Shown in pieces: positions 1 to 6,286 of a stretch of DNA of 19,686 nucleotides (position 1 is the stretch's first letter; the number at the start of each line of letters is the position of its first letter). A program made the position numbers and the translations under genes. The notes below the pieces were generated by a model that did no database searches, was not told where the DNA came from, and saw only the letters and a program-made list of their open reading frames with translations. The DNA lies in the NCBI GenBank assembly GCA_946887425.1, contig CAMPKW010000018.1:1-19686 (forward strand), read 5' to 3'. This DNA comes from an uncultured Candidatus Saccharibacteria bacterium (lineage in GTDB: Bacteria; Patescibacteria; Saccharimonadia; Saccharimonadales; UBA6022).

Positions 1-17
1 CAATAGGGCAGTTACGC

Positions 18-45
18 ACTAAATATAGCTTCAATAATATTTAGT
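18..45 (+). promoter_or_regulatory. 5' UTR hairpin upstream of rplK
   Basis: A perfect 9-bp inverted repeat, ACTAAATAT (18-26) and ATATTTAGT (37-45), with a 10-base loop, lies just before the rplK ribosome binding site AAGGA (51-55). It is AT-rich and lacks a T-tract. It is therefore more likely a leader hairpin or operator-like palindrome than a terminator. Its function is unknown. Confidence 0.35.
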
Positions 46-66
46 ACAAGAAGGAAATATAATTTT

Positions 67-492
67 ATGGCAAAAAAAGTAATCGGCAACCTCAAACTCC
101 GTATCCCAGCTGGTCGTGCGACTGCAGGTCCTCCTGTTGGTTCAACACTCGGTCAATGGGGCCTCAACATGATGGACTTCATCAACCCTTTCAACGATGC
201 TACAAAAGCTGACATGGGTAAAGATGTTATCGTTCATATGCAGGTATTCGATGACCGTACATTCGCATGGAAGTCACTTGGCCAGCCAGTTGACGACATG
301 ATTCGTGATGCTATCGGCATCAAAAAGGGTAGCGGCAAGCCGCACGCTGAAAAAGTAGGTAAGATTACCCGCGCACAGCTTGAGGAAATTGCTGAGGCTA
401 AAAAAGATCAGCTCAACGCTAACGATCTTGATGCTCGCGTTAAGATCATCGCTGGCTCAGCTCGATCAATGGGCGTCGAAGTAGAAGGTTAG
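67..492 (+). CDS. rplK: 50S ribosomal protein L11
   Basis: This is a 141-residue L11, the usual length for the family. L11 binds the GTPase-associated centre of 23S rRNA at the base of the stalk and is needed for proper factor-driven GTP hydrolysis. Visible family features are the N-terminal KLRIPAGRATAGPPVGSTLGQ (residues 9-29), rich in the prolines and glycines of the L11 NTD, and the C-terminal RNA-binding domain ending in KIIAGSARSMGVEVEG. The start has an AAGGA ribosome binding site 11 bases upstream. A strong terminator follows immediately, so rplK is not co-transcribed with rplA, unlike the classical rplK-rplA operon. A nusG gene usually precedes rplK but would lie outside the window. 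The stop is TAG. Confidence 0.98.
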   Translation: MAKKVIGNLKLRIPAGRATAGPPVGSTLGQWGLNMMDFINPFNDATKADMGKDVIVHMQVFDDRTFAWKSLGQPVDDMIRDAIGIKKGSGKPHAEKVGKITRAQLEEIAEAKKDQLNANDLDARVKIIAGSARSMGVEVEG

Positions 493-510
493 TCCTCTAT
501 ACTTATCGCT

Positions 511-546
511 AAAAAATAACCGCACGATATTGTGCGGTTATTTTTT
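511..546. terminator. Bidirectional intrinsic terminator after rplK
   Basis: A perfect 15-bp inverted repeat has arms at 511-525 (A6, then TAACCGCAC) and 532-546 (GTGCGGTTA, then T6), with a 6-base loop. The GC-rich core CCGCAC/GTGCGG is flanked by an A-run and a T-run, so it can terminate on either strand. It separates rplK from the following region. Confidence 0.9.
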
Positions 547-621
547 AGCCGTGAACTGTCGCTAAATAGCATCGCATCTGAGCAACTCACTCCCGGATCA
601 ACAATAATTCATTGGGAAAAT

Positions 622-688
622 AAAAAAGGCCGCCGGCGACCAACTCACGGAATACTTGCGTCCCATGAGTTGGCTGCTCGGGCGGACC
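622..688 (-). terminator. Long hairpin with T-tract, 3' end of the minus-strand transcript
   Basis: Read on the minus strand, GG-CCGCC (688-681 side) pairs with GGCGG-CC (634-628), with one bulged base. Inside, CCAACTCATGG (673-663) pairs with CCGTGAGTTGG (650-640) through one wobble. A run of six T follows (627-622). It lies about 95 bases beyond the stop of the minus-strand membrane protein gene. It therefore acts as that gene's terminator or as the 3' end of a structured RNA. Confidence 0.65.
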
Positions 689-783
689 TGAGGCAGGTGC
701 GATAAATGACCATTACCCACATAGCGCGAATCGCCGAGACGTCACCGGGAGGCAATATCTAGCCACGTCTTCGCATGCAGCTC
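689..783 (-). other. Structured 3' UTR or possible small RNA region
   Basis: This stretch lies between the membrane protein stop and the long terminator hairpin. It is not coding in any convincing frame. On the minus strand it contains AGACGT (770-765) facing ACGTCT (742-737), and an ACCTG-CCT-CAGGT hairpin (698-686) whose end overlaps the base of the long terminator stem. With the terminator, roughly 160 nt of transcript could fold. No known RNA family was recognised. Confidence 0.3.
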
Positions 784-1077
784 CTACGCATCACAGGCAT
801 TCTCCTGGTCTTTTATAGCCGGCTTGACGCCTGCGAAATAGATAATCGCATAGGCCGCAACCGCAAGCAGAAGCAGCGCAAAGGCGACTAGCGGCAGAAG
901 CCCAGTTCTTTCGTAAAAATAAATCATCATAGCCAATAAAACGGCGCTAATGACAATGATTATCCGAGCAACTCGCTGCCATTTCTTGTATTTTTTAGCA
1001 CGACGAAAGGCGTCGGACCACGTGTGACGATCGGGCCTTGCCTTATCTGTCGGCACACCCCACCTAGGTAAAATCAT
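784..1077 (-). CDS. Small two-helix membrane protein, unknown function
   Basis: This 97-residue protein is not recognised. The first 37 residues are strongly basic (RRAKKYKKWQR), consistent with a cytoplasmic N-terminus. Two hydrophobic segments follow at about residues 36-55 (VARIIIVISAVLLAMMIYFY) and 59-84, joined by a very short ERTG turn, and then a short polar tail. This is a helical hairpin with both ends probably inside. A weak ribosome binding site (AAGGGTG) lies about 10 bases upstream. A small hairpin (ACCTTC-CGT-GAAGGT, 1104-1118) sits in the presumed leader. It is inserted against the direction of the flanking ribosomal genes, and the long T-tailed hairpin downstream supports it being transcribed. 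The stop is TAG. No enzymatic motif is visible. Confidence 0.65.
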   Translation of the reverse strand: MILPRWGVPTDKARPDRHTWSDAFRRAKKYKKWQRVARIIIVISAVLLAMMIYFYERTGLLPLVAFALLLLAVAAYAIIYFAGVKPAIKDQENACDA

Positions 1078-1219
1078 TTTCTATCACACCCTTAATGTGC
1101 TTGACCTTCCGTGAAGGTTTAATCCCAACGGCCATTCATGCACAACATTACATCATACTACAGCCTTTTTAGCAATTGATACGACTAATCTTAAGTACTG
1201 CGAGCAACACACCTTACCC

Positions 1220-1248
1220 TGTACAAATAACTTAAAAAGTGCTACTAT
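1220..1248 (+). promoter_or_regulatory. Promoter of rplA
   Basis: The -35 is TGTACA (1220-1225) and the extended -10 is TGC-TACTAT (1240-1248), with a 17-base spacer. The predicted transcript start near 1255 gives a leader of about 60 nt before the chosen ATG at 1316. That leader contains an orphan Shine-Dalgarno-like GGGAGG (1270-1275) and a small GGC/GCC hairpin. This could be a site for L1 autoregulation, which is inference only. Confidence 0.65.
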
Positions 1249-1315
1249 AAAAGGACATTAATCAATGCTGGGAGGCCAAAAGCCGCTACTACCACAGAAA
1301 GGGTTTATACCTATC

Positions 1316-2302
1316 ATGGCGAAGAAAGCCGATTTGCTCGCTCAAGCTGCAGAACTAAAGCTTGAAGTGACAGAAAAGAACACAATTGCAGAAATCGAAG
1401 CTGCGATTGCAAACGCCGAAGCCACAGAAGCAGAAGCACCAAAAGAAGAAAAAGCAACCGCTAAGGCTGGTAAGCGCAGCGACAAAGCTCTTGCCGAAGC
1501 AGAAGCTAAGGCCGAAAAAGAAGCTCGCAAAGAAGCTGGCGACACCACTCCTCAAAGCGAAGAAGCAGAAGCCCGCACAACCAAGGGGCCGAAGCCTGTT
1601 ACTCGTCCGCGCCTTGAACGCCGCGGCAAAAAGTATCAAGATGTTGCTAAGCACGTTGAAGCTGGCAAAGTATACACACTTGCCGAAGCACTCGAGATCG
1701 CAACAAAGACTAACCCTGCGAAGTTTGACGCTTCAGTAGAAGTCCACGTTCGCCTTGGTGTTGATCCACGTCAGGCCGACCAAAACATCCGCACGACCGT
1801 ATCACTTCCAAACGGTACAGGTAAGACAATCCGCGTAGCAGTATTTGCTCCTGAAGCAGATCACACTGCAGCTAAGAAAGCCGGTGCTGATATCGTAGGT
1901 GACGAAGAATTCATCAAGCAGCTCGACAAAGAAGAGCTTAACTTTGATGTTCTCGTGGCAACTCCACAGTACATGCCAAAGCTTGGTAAGTACGCGCGCC
2001 TCCTAGGTCCACGTGGCCTCATGCCAAACCCTAAGAGCGGTACGGTTGCAACCGATGTTGCCAAGGCCGTTACTGAAGCTAAGGCTGGTAAAGTAGAATA
2101 CCGCGTCGACAAGCAGGCCATTGTTCACCTTTCAATTGGCAAGGTATCATTTGGTGCTGATAAGCTCGCTGTCAATGCAAAAGCATTCTTCGATAGCCTC
2201 CAGAGCCAAAAGCCACAGAGCCTCAAGGGTGGCTACGTGAAGTCAACTTCAATCAGCACGACCCAAGGTCCTGGCATCAAGGTTGAGAACGTCGTTAGCT
2301 AA
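1316..2302 (+). CDS. rplA: 50S ribosomal protein L1 with N-terminal extension
   Basis: L1 forms the mobile L1 stalk and helps release tRNA from the E site. The 328-residue product is about 95 residues longer than typical bacterial L1 (about 230). The L1 core begins near residue 100 (KYQDVAKHVEAGKVYTLAEA) and includes RTTVSLPNGTGKTIRVAVF and the PRGLMPNPKSGTV region. Residues 4-34 resemble a small helix-extended-helix (SAP/HeH-like) module (ADLLAQAAELKLEVTEKNTI). Residues 35-90 are a low-complexity Ala/Glu/Lys linker. I chose ATG 1316 (MAKKADLL) because the upstream in-frame ATG at 1265 has no ribosome binding site; AAAGGG precedes 1316 by about 12 bases. The gene has its own promoter and terminator. 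Confidence 0.95.
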   Translation: MAKKADLLAQAAELKLEVTEKNTIAEIEAAIANAEATEAEAPKEEKATAKAGKRSDKALAEAEAKAEKEARKEAGDTTPQSEEAEARTTKGPKPVTRPRLERRGKKYQDVAKHVEAGKVYTLAEALEIATKTNPAKFDASVEVHVRLGVDPRQADQNIRTTVSLPNGTGKTIRVAVFAPEADHTAAKKAGADIVGDEEFIKQLDKEELNFDVLVATPQYMPKLGKYARLLGPRGLMPNPKSGTVATDVAKAVTEAKAGKVEYRVDKQAIVHLSIGKVSFGADKLAVNAKAFFDSLQSQKPQSLKGGYVKSTSISTTQGPGIKVENVVS

Positions 2303-2316
2303 TAGTCCTATCGATA

Positions 2317-2351
2317 ACAAAAAATCGCTTCGTTATGAAGCGATTTTTTGT
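2317..2351. terminator. Shared bidirectional terminator, rplA and converging gene
   Basis: This is a perfect 15-bp inverted repeat: arms 2317-2331 (ending TCGCTTC) and 2337-2351 (starting GAAGCGA), loop GTTAT, with A6/T6 runs on the two sides. It ends rplA on the plus strand. On the minus strand it contains the last codons and TAA stop of the converging gene, so part of the stem is coding. Confidence 0.9.
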
Positions 2352-3019
2352 TTTTCGTCATGGGCGATGCGAACCCCGCTGATGCGAATAACACTCCTGC
2401 GAAATTTATCCAAAGCACCCGCTATTGGAGCTAACTCGTCTTTAAAAGTATGCATCTCGTAGGCCAACTGTGGATCATCCTCATAGATAGTCAGGTCATC
2501 TACTTTGCTGGACTCCTCAAGGGTTACTCCGGCAACTTCGTGAGTAAATGCCATCATGTACGCGTCGTCAGTGACTCCAATTGGCTGTGCGTCGCGAGCA
2601 GCCCTGTCAAGCACCTCAGAGGAGGGTTCAATGAGCTGATACATTAGTCCAAGTTCCGCATTTGTGAGTGTGCGGCCATCAACACAAATAGACACGTCAC
2701 CGTTATCGGAAATGACCCGGCTCAGTCCCTGCGGTTTATCATCTTGATACTCAGCTAACTCTGATGAGGCGTATTGCAGGATCGTACGACGTGCTGCCTC
2801 GTCATTTTCATCACGTATCGCCGAAGCAATAACGTAATTGGCGCTCACTTTACGTAAAAGCTGCAGATCACCCTCGGACAACTCAGCCTCCTCAAGCATA
2901 TCCATACATCCCGGCGCGTACATGTTAAAATACTGCCGCAATTTAATCTCTTCAGTGTGATAATACGTGTCGTCAGACTCAACGACAGAGGTTGGAATGG
3001 ATAAGGTTTCGATACTCAT
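2333..3019 (-). CDS. Acidic soluble protein, unknown function
   Basis: This 228-residue protein matches no family I recognise. It has no signal peptide or membrane segment, and it is acidic with many Glu/Asp. Predicted features are helical regions (EEIKLRQYFNMYAPGCMDMLEEAE; EAARRTILQYASSELAEYQ) around a short central strand-rich segment, VISDNGDVSICVDGRTLT (residues 102-119). The C-terminus (KFRRSVIRISGVRIAHDEKQKIAS) is basic. An AAAGGCA sequence about 9 bases upstream may be the ribosome binding site. It has its own candidate promoter at 3084-3092 and shares the terminator with rplA. The stop is TAA. The full-length open frame with plausible expression signals suggests a real gene of lineage-restricted distribution. 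Confidence 0.75.
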   Translation of the reverse strand: MSIETLSIPTSVVESDDTYYHTEEIKLRQYFNMYAPGCMDMLEEAELSEGDLQLLRKVSANYVIASAIRDENDEAARRTILQYASSELAEYQDDKPQGLSRVISDNGDVSICVDGRTLTNAELGLMYQLIEPSSEVLDRAARDAQPIGVTDDAYMMAFTHEVAGVTLEESSKVDDLTIYEDDPQLAYEMHTFKDELAPIAGALDKFRRSVIRISGVRIAHDEKQKIAS

Positions 3020-3083
3020 ACAGCATGCCTTTGCTTACGGTTTTTATTAGAGGGGCTGTTTGTTTGGAACGGCTCTTGCGAAC

Positions 3084-3092
3084 ATAATACCA
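3084..3092 (-). promoter_or_regulatory. Extended -10 promoter of the minus-strand gene at 2333-3019
   Basis: On the minus strand TGG-TATTAT (3092-3084) matches an extended -10. No good -35 is present at 17 bases. The predicted leader is about 58 nt. Confidence rests mainly on the TGN motif, which recurs at other starts in the window. Confidence 0.45.
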
Positions 3093-3179
3093 TAAGTGAT
3101 ATATGAAATATAGTATTTTCGCGAATTTATTGTAAAATAATCACGAGCAAAGTACCCAAAGTAATTTAGTATGTTTTAT

Positions 3180-3208
3180 TTGAATAGACAAAACACTCAT
3201 GCTACAAT
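3180..3208 (+). promoter_or_regulatory. Promoter of thyA
   Basis: The -35 is TTGAAT (3180-3185), followed by a 17-base spacer and an extended -10, TGC-TACAAT (3200-3208). The transcript would have a leader of about 45 nt, carrying the strong Shine-Dalgarno sequence GGGGAGGTG directly before the thyA ATG. Confidence 0.7.
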
Positions 3209-3258
3209 GCAAGCACAACATACCAAAAACAAACATATTCTACCTGGGGAGGTGAACG

Positions 3259-4176
3259 ATGAAACAATATTTGGACCTGTTGGAAGACATCAAAACAAAC
3301 GGTACGATCAAAACCGATCGCACCGGTACGGGTACGAAAAGCGTCTTTGGGCGCCAACTACGCTTTGATTTGAGCCAAGGTTTTCCAGCAGTCACGACAA
3401 AAAAACTATTTTTACGCGGTATTATTCATGAACTACTGTGGTTCATAAACGGCGATAGCAATATAGAATATCTTGTCAAAAATGACGTACATATCTGGGA
3501 CGAATGGCCTTACCGCGCCTACTTACAAGCCGAAGGAAAATCAATTCCCGAGGTTGGCTCTGACGAGTGGAAGACAGGCCTTGCCGAGTTCACCGATCGC
3601 ATCAAAAATGACCATGAATTTGCCGTTAAATACGGCGAGTTAGGCCCTATATATGGCCATCAGTGGCGCCATTGGCCAGATGGCAAGGGTGGTGAGATTG
3701 ATCAAATTCAACAAGCGATCGACACCATCAAGAACAACCCCGATTCACGTCGCATTATCGTATCTGCATGGAACGTGGCCGACATCGAGGAGATGGCCAA
3801 AGCAGGCCTTCCGCCGTGCCATAGCCTATTCCAATTTTATGTCGTTGATGGCAAACTTAGCTGCCAGCTCTATCAGCGCAGTGCGGACACACTTCTTGGC
3901 GTGCCGTTCAATATCGCATCGTATGCATTATTGACCATGATGATCGCTCAAGTTACTGGCCTGAAGCCTGGTGACTTTATACATACATTTGGCGATGCCC
4001 ACATCTATTTAAACCACCAGGAGCAAGTCGATCTACAATTGTCGCGCGAGCCACGACCACTACCGACAATGGCCATTAACCCTGATGTTACATCGATTTT
4101 CGATTTTACTATCGATGATTTTACGCTCGAAGGTTACGACCCGCACCCGGCCATCAAGGCACCTATCGCTGTTTAG
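3259..4176 (+). CDS. thyA: Thymidylate synthase (folate-dependent, ThyA type)
   Basis: ThyA converts dUMP to dTMP using 5,10-methylene-tetrahydrofolate and yields dihydrofolate. The 305-residue sequence has the conserved DRTGTGT loop (20-26), the WD/EWPY region (80-84), [11 protein letters not shown] (129-139), the catalytic cysteine in LPPCH (Cys187) and the [18 protein letters not shown] block. It is longer than E. coli ThyA (264) because of an insertion around residues 85-120, as in Lactobacillus-type enzymes. A very strong ribosome binding site, GGGGAGGTG, lies 5 bases before the ATG. The 3' end overlaps folA, which runs the other way, by 14 bp. ThyA oxidises folate and DHFR regenerates it, so the pairing makes functional sense. 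The stop is TAG. Confidence 0.98.
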   Translation: MKQYLDLLEDIKTNGTIKTDRTGTGTKSVFGRQLRFDLSQGFPAVTTKKLFLRGIIHELLWFINGDSNIEYLVKNDVHIWDEWPYRAYLQAEGKSIPEVGSDEWKTGLAEFTDRIKNDHEFAVKYGELGPIYGHQWRHWPDGKGGEIDQIQQAIDTIKNNPDSRRIIVSAWNVADIEEMAKAGLPPCHSLFQFYVVDGKLSCQLYQRSADTLLGVPFNIASYALLTMMIAQVTGLKPGDFIHTFGDAHIYLNHQEQVDLQLSREPRPLPTMAINPDVTSIFDFTIDDFTLEGYDPHPAIKAPIAV

Positions 4177-4642
4177 TATAGGTAACGAATGAATAGTCAT
4201 AGGCATTCTTTTCATCGGCCATATGATCTTCACGCGATACTTCGCGCCACTCATGCGGGAGTTCAGGGAAATACACAGTCCCGGGAATAGAAGCGTGAAT
4301 TTCAGTTGCATGGATGACGTCAGCATCCGAGAGGCCTGCCTTGTATATCTCGGCGCCACCAATGATACAGACTTCACTATTAGCCACTTCATACGCCTGA
4401 GCTAGACTACTCACAACCTTTACATTATCGAATGCCACGTCCTGACGACTCAACACAATATTCTGACGAAGAGGAAGCGGTCGGCCGATGGACTCAAACG
4501 TCCTACGACCCATCACGACCGTCTTGCCAACGGTGAGATCTTTGAAATGTTTCATATCAGCGGGCAGTCTGCCTTGCCATGGAATAGCGTTTTCACTACC
4601 AATCACACGGTTGGTACTATAGGCGACGATTATACTTTTCAT
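4163..4642 (-). CDS. folA: Dihydrofolate reductase
   Basis: DHFR reduces dihydrofolate to tetrahydrofolate with NADPH, recycling the cofactor used by ThyA. This 159-residue enzyme shows the family landmarks: N-terminal [16 protein letters not shown] (20-22), catalytic acid Asp29 in LPADMKHFK, the NADPH-binding [14 protein letters not shown] (44-57) and IIGGAEIY (93-100), and a C-terminal YDYSFVTY. The open frame could extend 14 codons upstream (MFVSMYVDICYYEI). I place the start at 4642 because family alignment begins there and because an extended -10 (TGC-TACTAT) lies 6 bases upstream, inside the longer reading. This predicts a leaderless mRNA. The gene converges on thyA with 14 bp overlap. 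The stop is TAG. Confidence 0.96.
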   Translation of the reverse strand: MKSIIVAYSTNRVIGSENAIPWQGRLPADMKHFKDLTVGKTVVMGRRTFESIGRPLPLRQNIVLSRQDVAFDNVKVVSSLAQAYEVANSEVCIIGGAEIYKAGLSDADVIHATEIHASIPGTVYFPELPHEWREVSREDHMADEKNAYDYSFVTYTKQR

Positions 4643-4648
4643 AATCTC

Positions 4649-4657
4649 ATAGTAGCA
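4649..4657 (-). promoter_or_regulatory. Extended -10 of folA, leaderless arrangement
   Basis: On the minus strand TGC-TACTAT (4657-4649) is followed by GAGATT and then the ATG of folA. Transcription starting 6-7 bases after the -10 would begin at the start codon itself. No Shine-Dalgarno sequence is present. Confidence 0.6.
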
Positions 4658-4698
4658 AATATCGACATACATGGACACAAACAAAGGAAATAACCACC

Positions 4699-4866
4699 AT
4701 GCAACATCTACACGCAGACCTTAATCGTATCGAATCAAAAGATAGAGAGTTGAATACATTCAAATGGTTTACAATTGAAGAGTTAGAAGAATTTCGAGAG
4801 ACTCGACCAAATATCATCAATCAAGCAATTTTTGCAATTCAGTATATAGGGAAGAATAAATCATGA
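4699..4866 (+). CDS. Small ORF resembling the C-terminal end of a Nudix hydrolase
   Basis: This 55-residue ORF begins with AAGGA (4684-4688) 10 bases upstream and ends in ATGA, overlapping the start of the dCTP deaminase gene. Its sequence, with KDRELNTFKWFTIEELEEF then RPNIINQAIFAI, looks like the last third of a Nudix protein, where an (F/W)-WFTxEEL helix and RPN segment are common. The Nudix box (GX5EX7REUXEEXGU) is absent and nothing upstream encodes it, so it cannot be a working pyrophosphohydrolase. It may be a remnant of a nucleotide-pool enzyme kept for translational coupling to the next gene, or a short protein in its own right. It is the only TGA-terminated frame among the genes called here. 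Confidence 0.5.
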   Translation: MQHLHADLNRIESKDRELNTFKWFTIEELEEFRETRPNIINQAIFAIQYIGKNKS

Positions 4867-5582
4867 GCGTCTACAGCAATACCGAAATCAAAGCAGCGAT
4901 CAAAGATGGAACGATCGTTGCCGTTCCATACAATGAATCGCACGTATCGGAAGCGAGCCTTGATTTTACGCTCGGGCATTATTTTTACAAACAAGAATTT
5001 GATGAGAATGCCAAGGTCTACAACCCATTCGATAAGGATGATGTCGATCGTTATTTCAAAGGCCCGCTCGAAGCTATGCCGCACAAAGACTGGTGCGAGA
5101 AGTACGGATTCAAGCTATTTGATAACATCCCAGAAGAACACCCTATCATCGTTCTGCGCCCGGGTGAACGAATTCTGGCACACACGCATGAGTTCGTAGG
5201 CATTCGTGCACATGGGGGCGCAAGCGAGGTTCGCTCCCGCAGCAGCTGGGGGCGCAATGGCGTAGCGATCTGTTTTGATGCCGGCTGGATTGACCCGGGC
5301 TATATCAATCGCATCACCCTCGAGATCTACAATCTGAACATGCATGAATCAGTTGTCCTGCCAGTGGGCGAACGTGTTGGTCAACTCATTTTCCATAAAA
5401 CCGGCCCTGTTGACGGTGATTATAGTGATGGACGAAATGGCATGAGCGGCAAATACCAACATACTGATAATCTCGAGGAGCTCATCCGAACTTGGTCTCC
5501 AGAACAAATGCTACCGCGCGCCTACAAAGATACACGTAAAGCACCGCCGGTTATTGACGGTCTCCAAAATGGACTTAAATAA
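4863..5582 (+). CDS. dcd: dCTP deaminase family protein (possibly bifunctional dCTP deaminase/dUTPase)
   Basis: Family members deaminate dCTP to dUTP; some archaeal and bacterial forms also hydrolyse it to dUMP. Diagnostic stretches are SEVRSRSSWGRNGV (121-134), FDAGWIDPGYINRITLEIYNL (138-158) with the conserved catalytic-position Glu154, LPVGERVGQLIF (166-177) and SGKYQ (195-199). At 239 residues it is longer than E. coli Dcd (193). Extra sequence lies at about 40-95 (VYNPFDKDDVDRYFKGPLEAMPHKDW), and there is a C-terminal tail after 200. The start overlaps the Nudix-like ORF as ATGA and the stop overlaps tmk as TAATG, indicating one translationally coupled operon. With thyA and tmk it supplies dTTP. 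Whether it makes dUTP or dUMP cannot be decided from sequence alone. Confidence 0.9.
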   Translation: MSVYSNTEIKAAIKDGTIVAVPYNESHVSEASLDFTLGHYFYKQEFDENAKVYNPFDKDDVDRYFKGPLEAMPHKDWCEKYGFKLFDNIPEEHPIIVLRPGERILAHTHEFVGIRAHGGASEVRSRSSWGRNGVAICFDAGWIDPGYINRITLEIYNLNMHESVVLPVGERVGQLIFHKTGPVDGDYSDGRNGMSGKYQHTDNLEELIRTWSPEQMLPRAYKDTRKAPPVIDGLQNGLK

Positions 5583-6262
5583 TGTCGACATCTTACGATA
5601 ACTTCATAGCAATCGAAGGCGGAGATGGATCAGGCAAAGGTACTCAAGCAGAAATTCTGAGAGAATATCTCTCTAGAGGCAATAAAAAGGTATCAAAGCT
5701 AAGCTTTCCTCGCTACGGCGAACCTTCCGCCTATTACGTCGAGCAGTACCTTAATGGCGCATATGGGGGAGCGAACGATGTCCATCCAGATCTTGGCGTA
5801 CTTACATTTGCGCTTGATCGGTTTGCAGAAAAGCCGCACCTCGAGGCATTACTAGCCGACCAAGAATGTTTCGTCATTTCAGACCGATACATGGGGTCTA
5901 ACTTGGCCCATCAGGGTGCAAAGATCGATGACATGAAAGAACGTCACGCATTTTACGAACGCACATTGCATACCGAGTACGATATTCTGGGCATCCCTCG
6001 GCCAGCAAAAAACATTGTCTTACTCGTTCCCAGTGCCATTGCGCAGCAAAATGTCGACAAGAAGGACGCACGCAGCTACACGACACTAAAGCGAGATATT
6101 CATGAGGCCGATGCGGACCATTTAGAAAAAGCCAAGCGCAACTACCAGGAACTTTGCGAACTCTATCCCGATGAATTCATACCAATTGACTGTATGGCCA
6201 ATGGGGCACTGCGCTCAATTGACGATATACAGCTTGAGATTCGTAAACTCCTAGACGTTTAA
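5582..6262 (+). CDS. tmk: Thymidylate kinase (dTMP kinase)
   Basis: Tmk phosphorylates dTMP to dTDP with ATP, the step after ThyA. The 226-residue protein has a P-loop IEGGDGSGKGTQ (11-22), the dTMP-binding ALDRFA (77-82), the DRYMGSNLAHQGAK block (101-114) and a lid/base-binding region with DIHEADADHLEKAKRNY. The P-loop differs from E. coli (FEGLEGAGKT) but matches the broader family. The start codon shares one base with the dcd stop (TAATG), so translation is probably by re-initiation; there is no separate ribosome binding site. The TAA stop is followed by only about 24 bases before the converging minus-strand gene. No clear terminator stem is visible there. Confidence 0.95.
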   Translation: MSTSYDNFIAIEGGDGSGKGTQAEILREYLSRGNKKVSKLSFPRYGEPSAYYVEQYLNGAYGGANDVHPDLGVLTFALDRFAEKPHLEALLADQECFVISDRYMGSNLAHQGAKIDDMKERHAFYERTLHTEYDILGIPRPAKNIVLLVPSAIAQQNVDKKDARSYTTLKRDIHEADADHLEKAKRNYQELCELYPDEFIPIDCMANGALRSIDDIQLEIRKLLDV

Positions 6263-6286
6263 CTATACCTCGACAGGAGTGCGACG

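Noticed and set aside
660..700. On the minus strand, a CAGGTCCG...GAGCAGCCAA stretch recalls the signal recognition particle RNA domain IV
   Set aside because: The tetraloop and closing stem between CAGG and AGCAG are two bases short and cannot pair. The bases are better used in the long terminator hairpin, and no complementary 5' half is present.
1265..1315. Upstream start of L1 giving MLGGQKPLLPQKGFIPI
   Set aside because: There is no ribosome binding site and the leader lies where a 5' UTR is expected. MAKKADLL at 1316 fits better.
1342..1739. Long open frames on both strands across the Ala/Glu/Lys region of L1
   Set aside because: They are shadows caused by GC-biased, repetitive codons in the low-complexity extension. 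They have no start signals.
4643..4684. Longer DHFR start (MFVSMYVDICYYEI)
   Set aside because: The -10 box of folA lies inside it and DHFR homology begins at residue 15.
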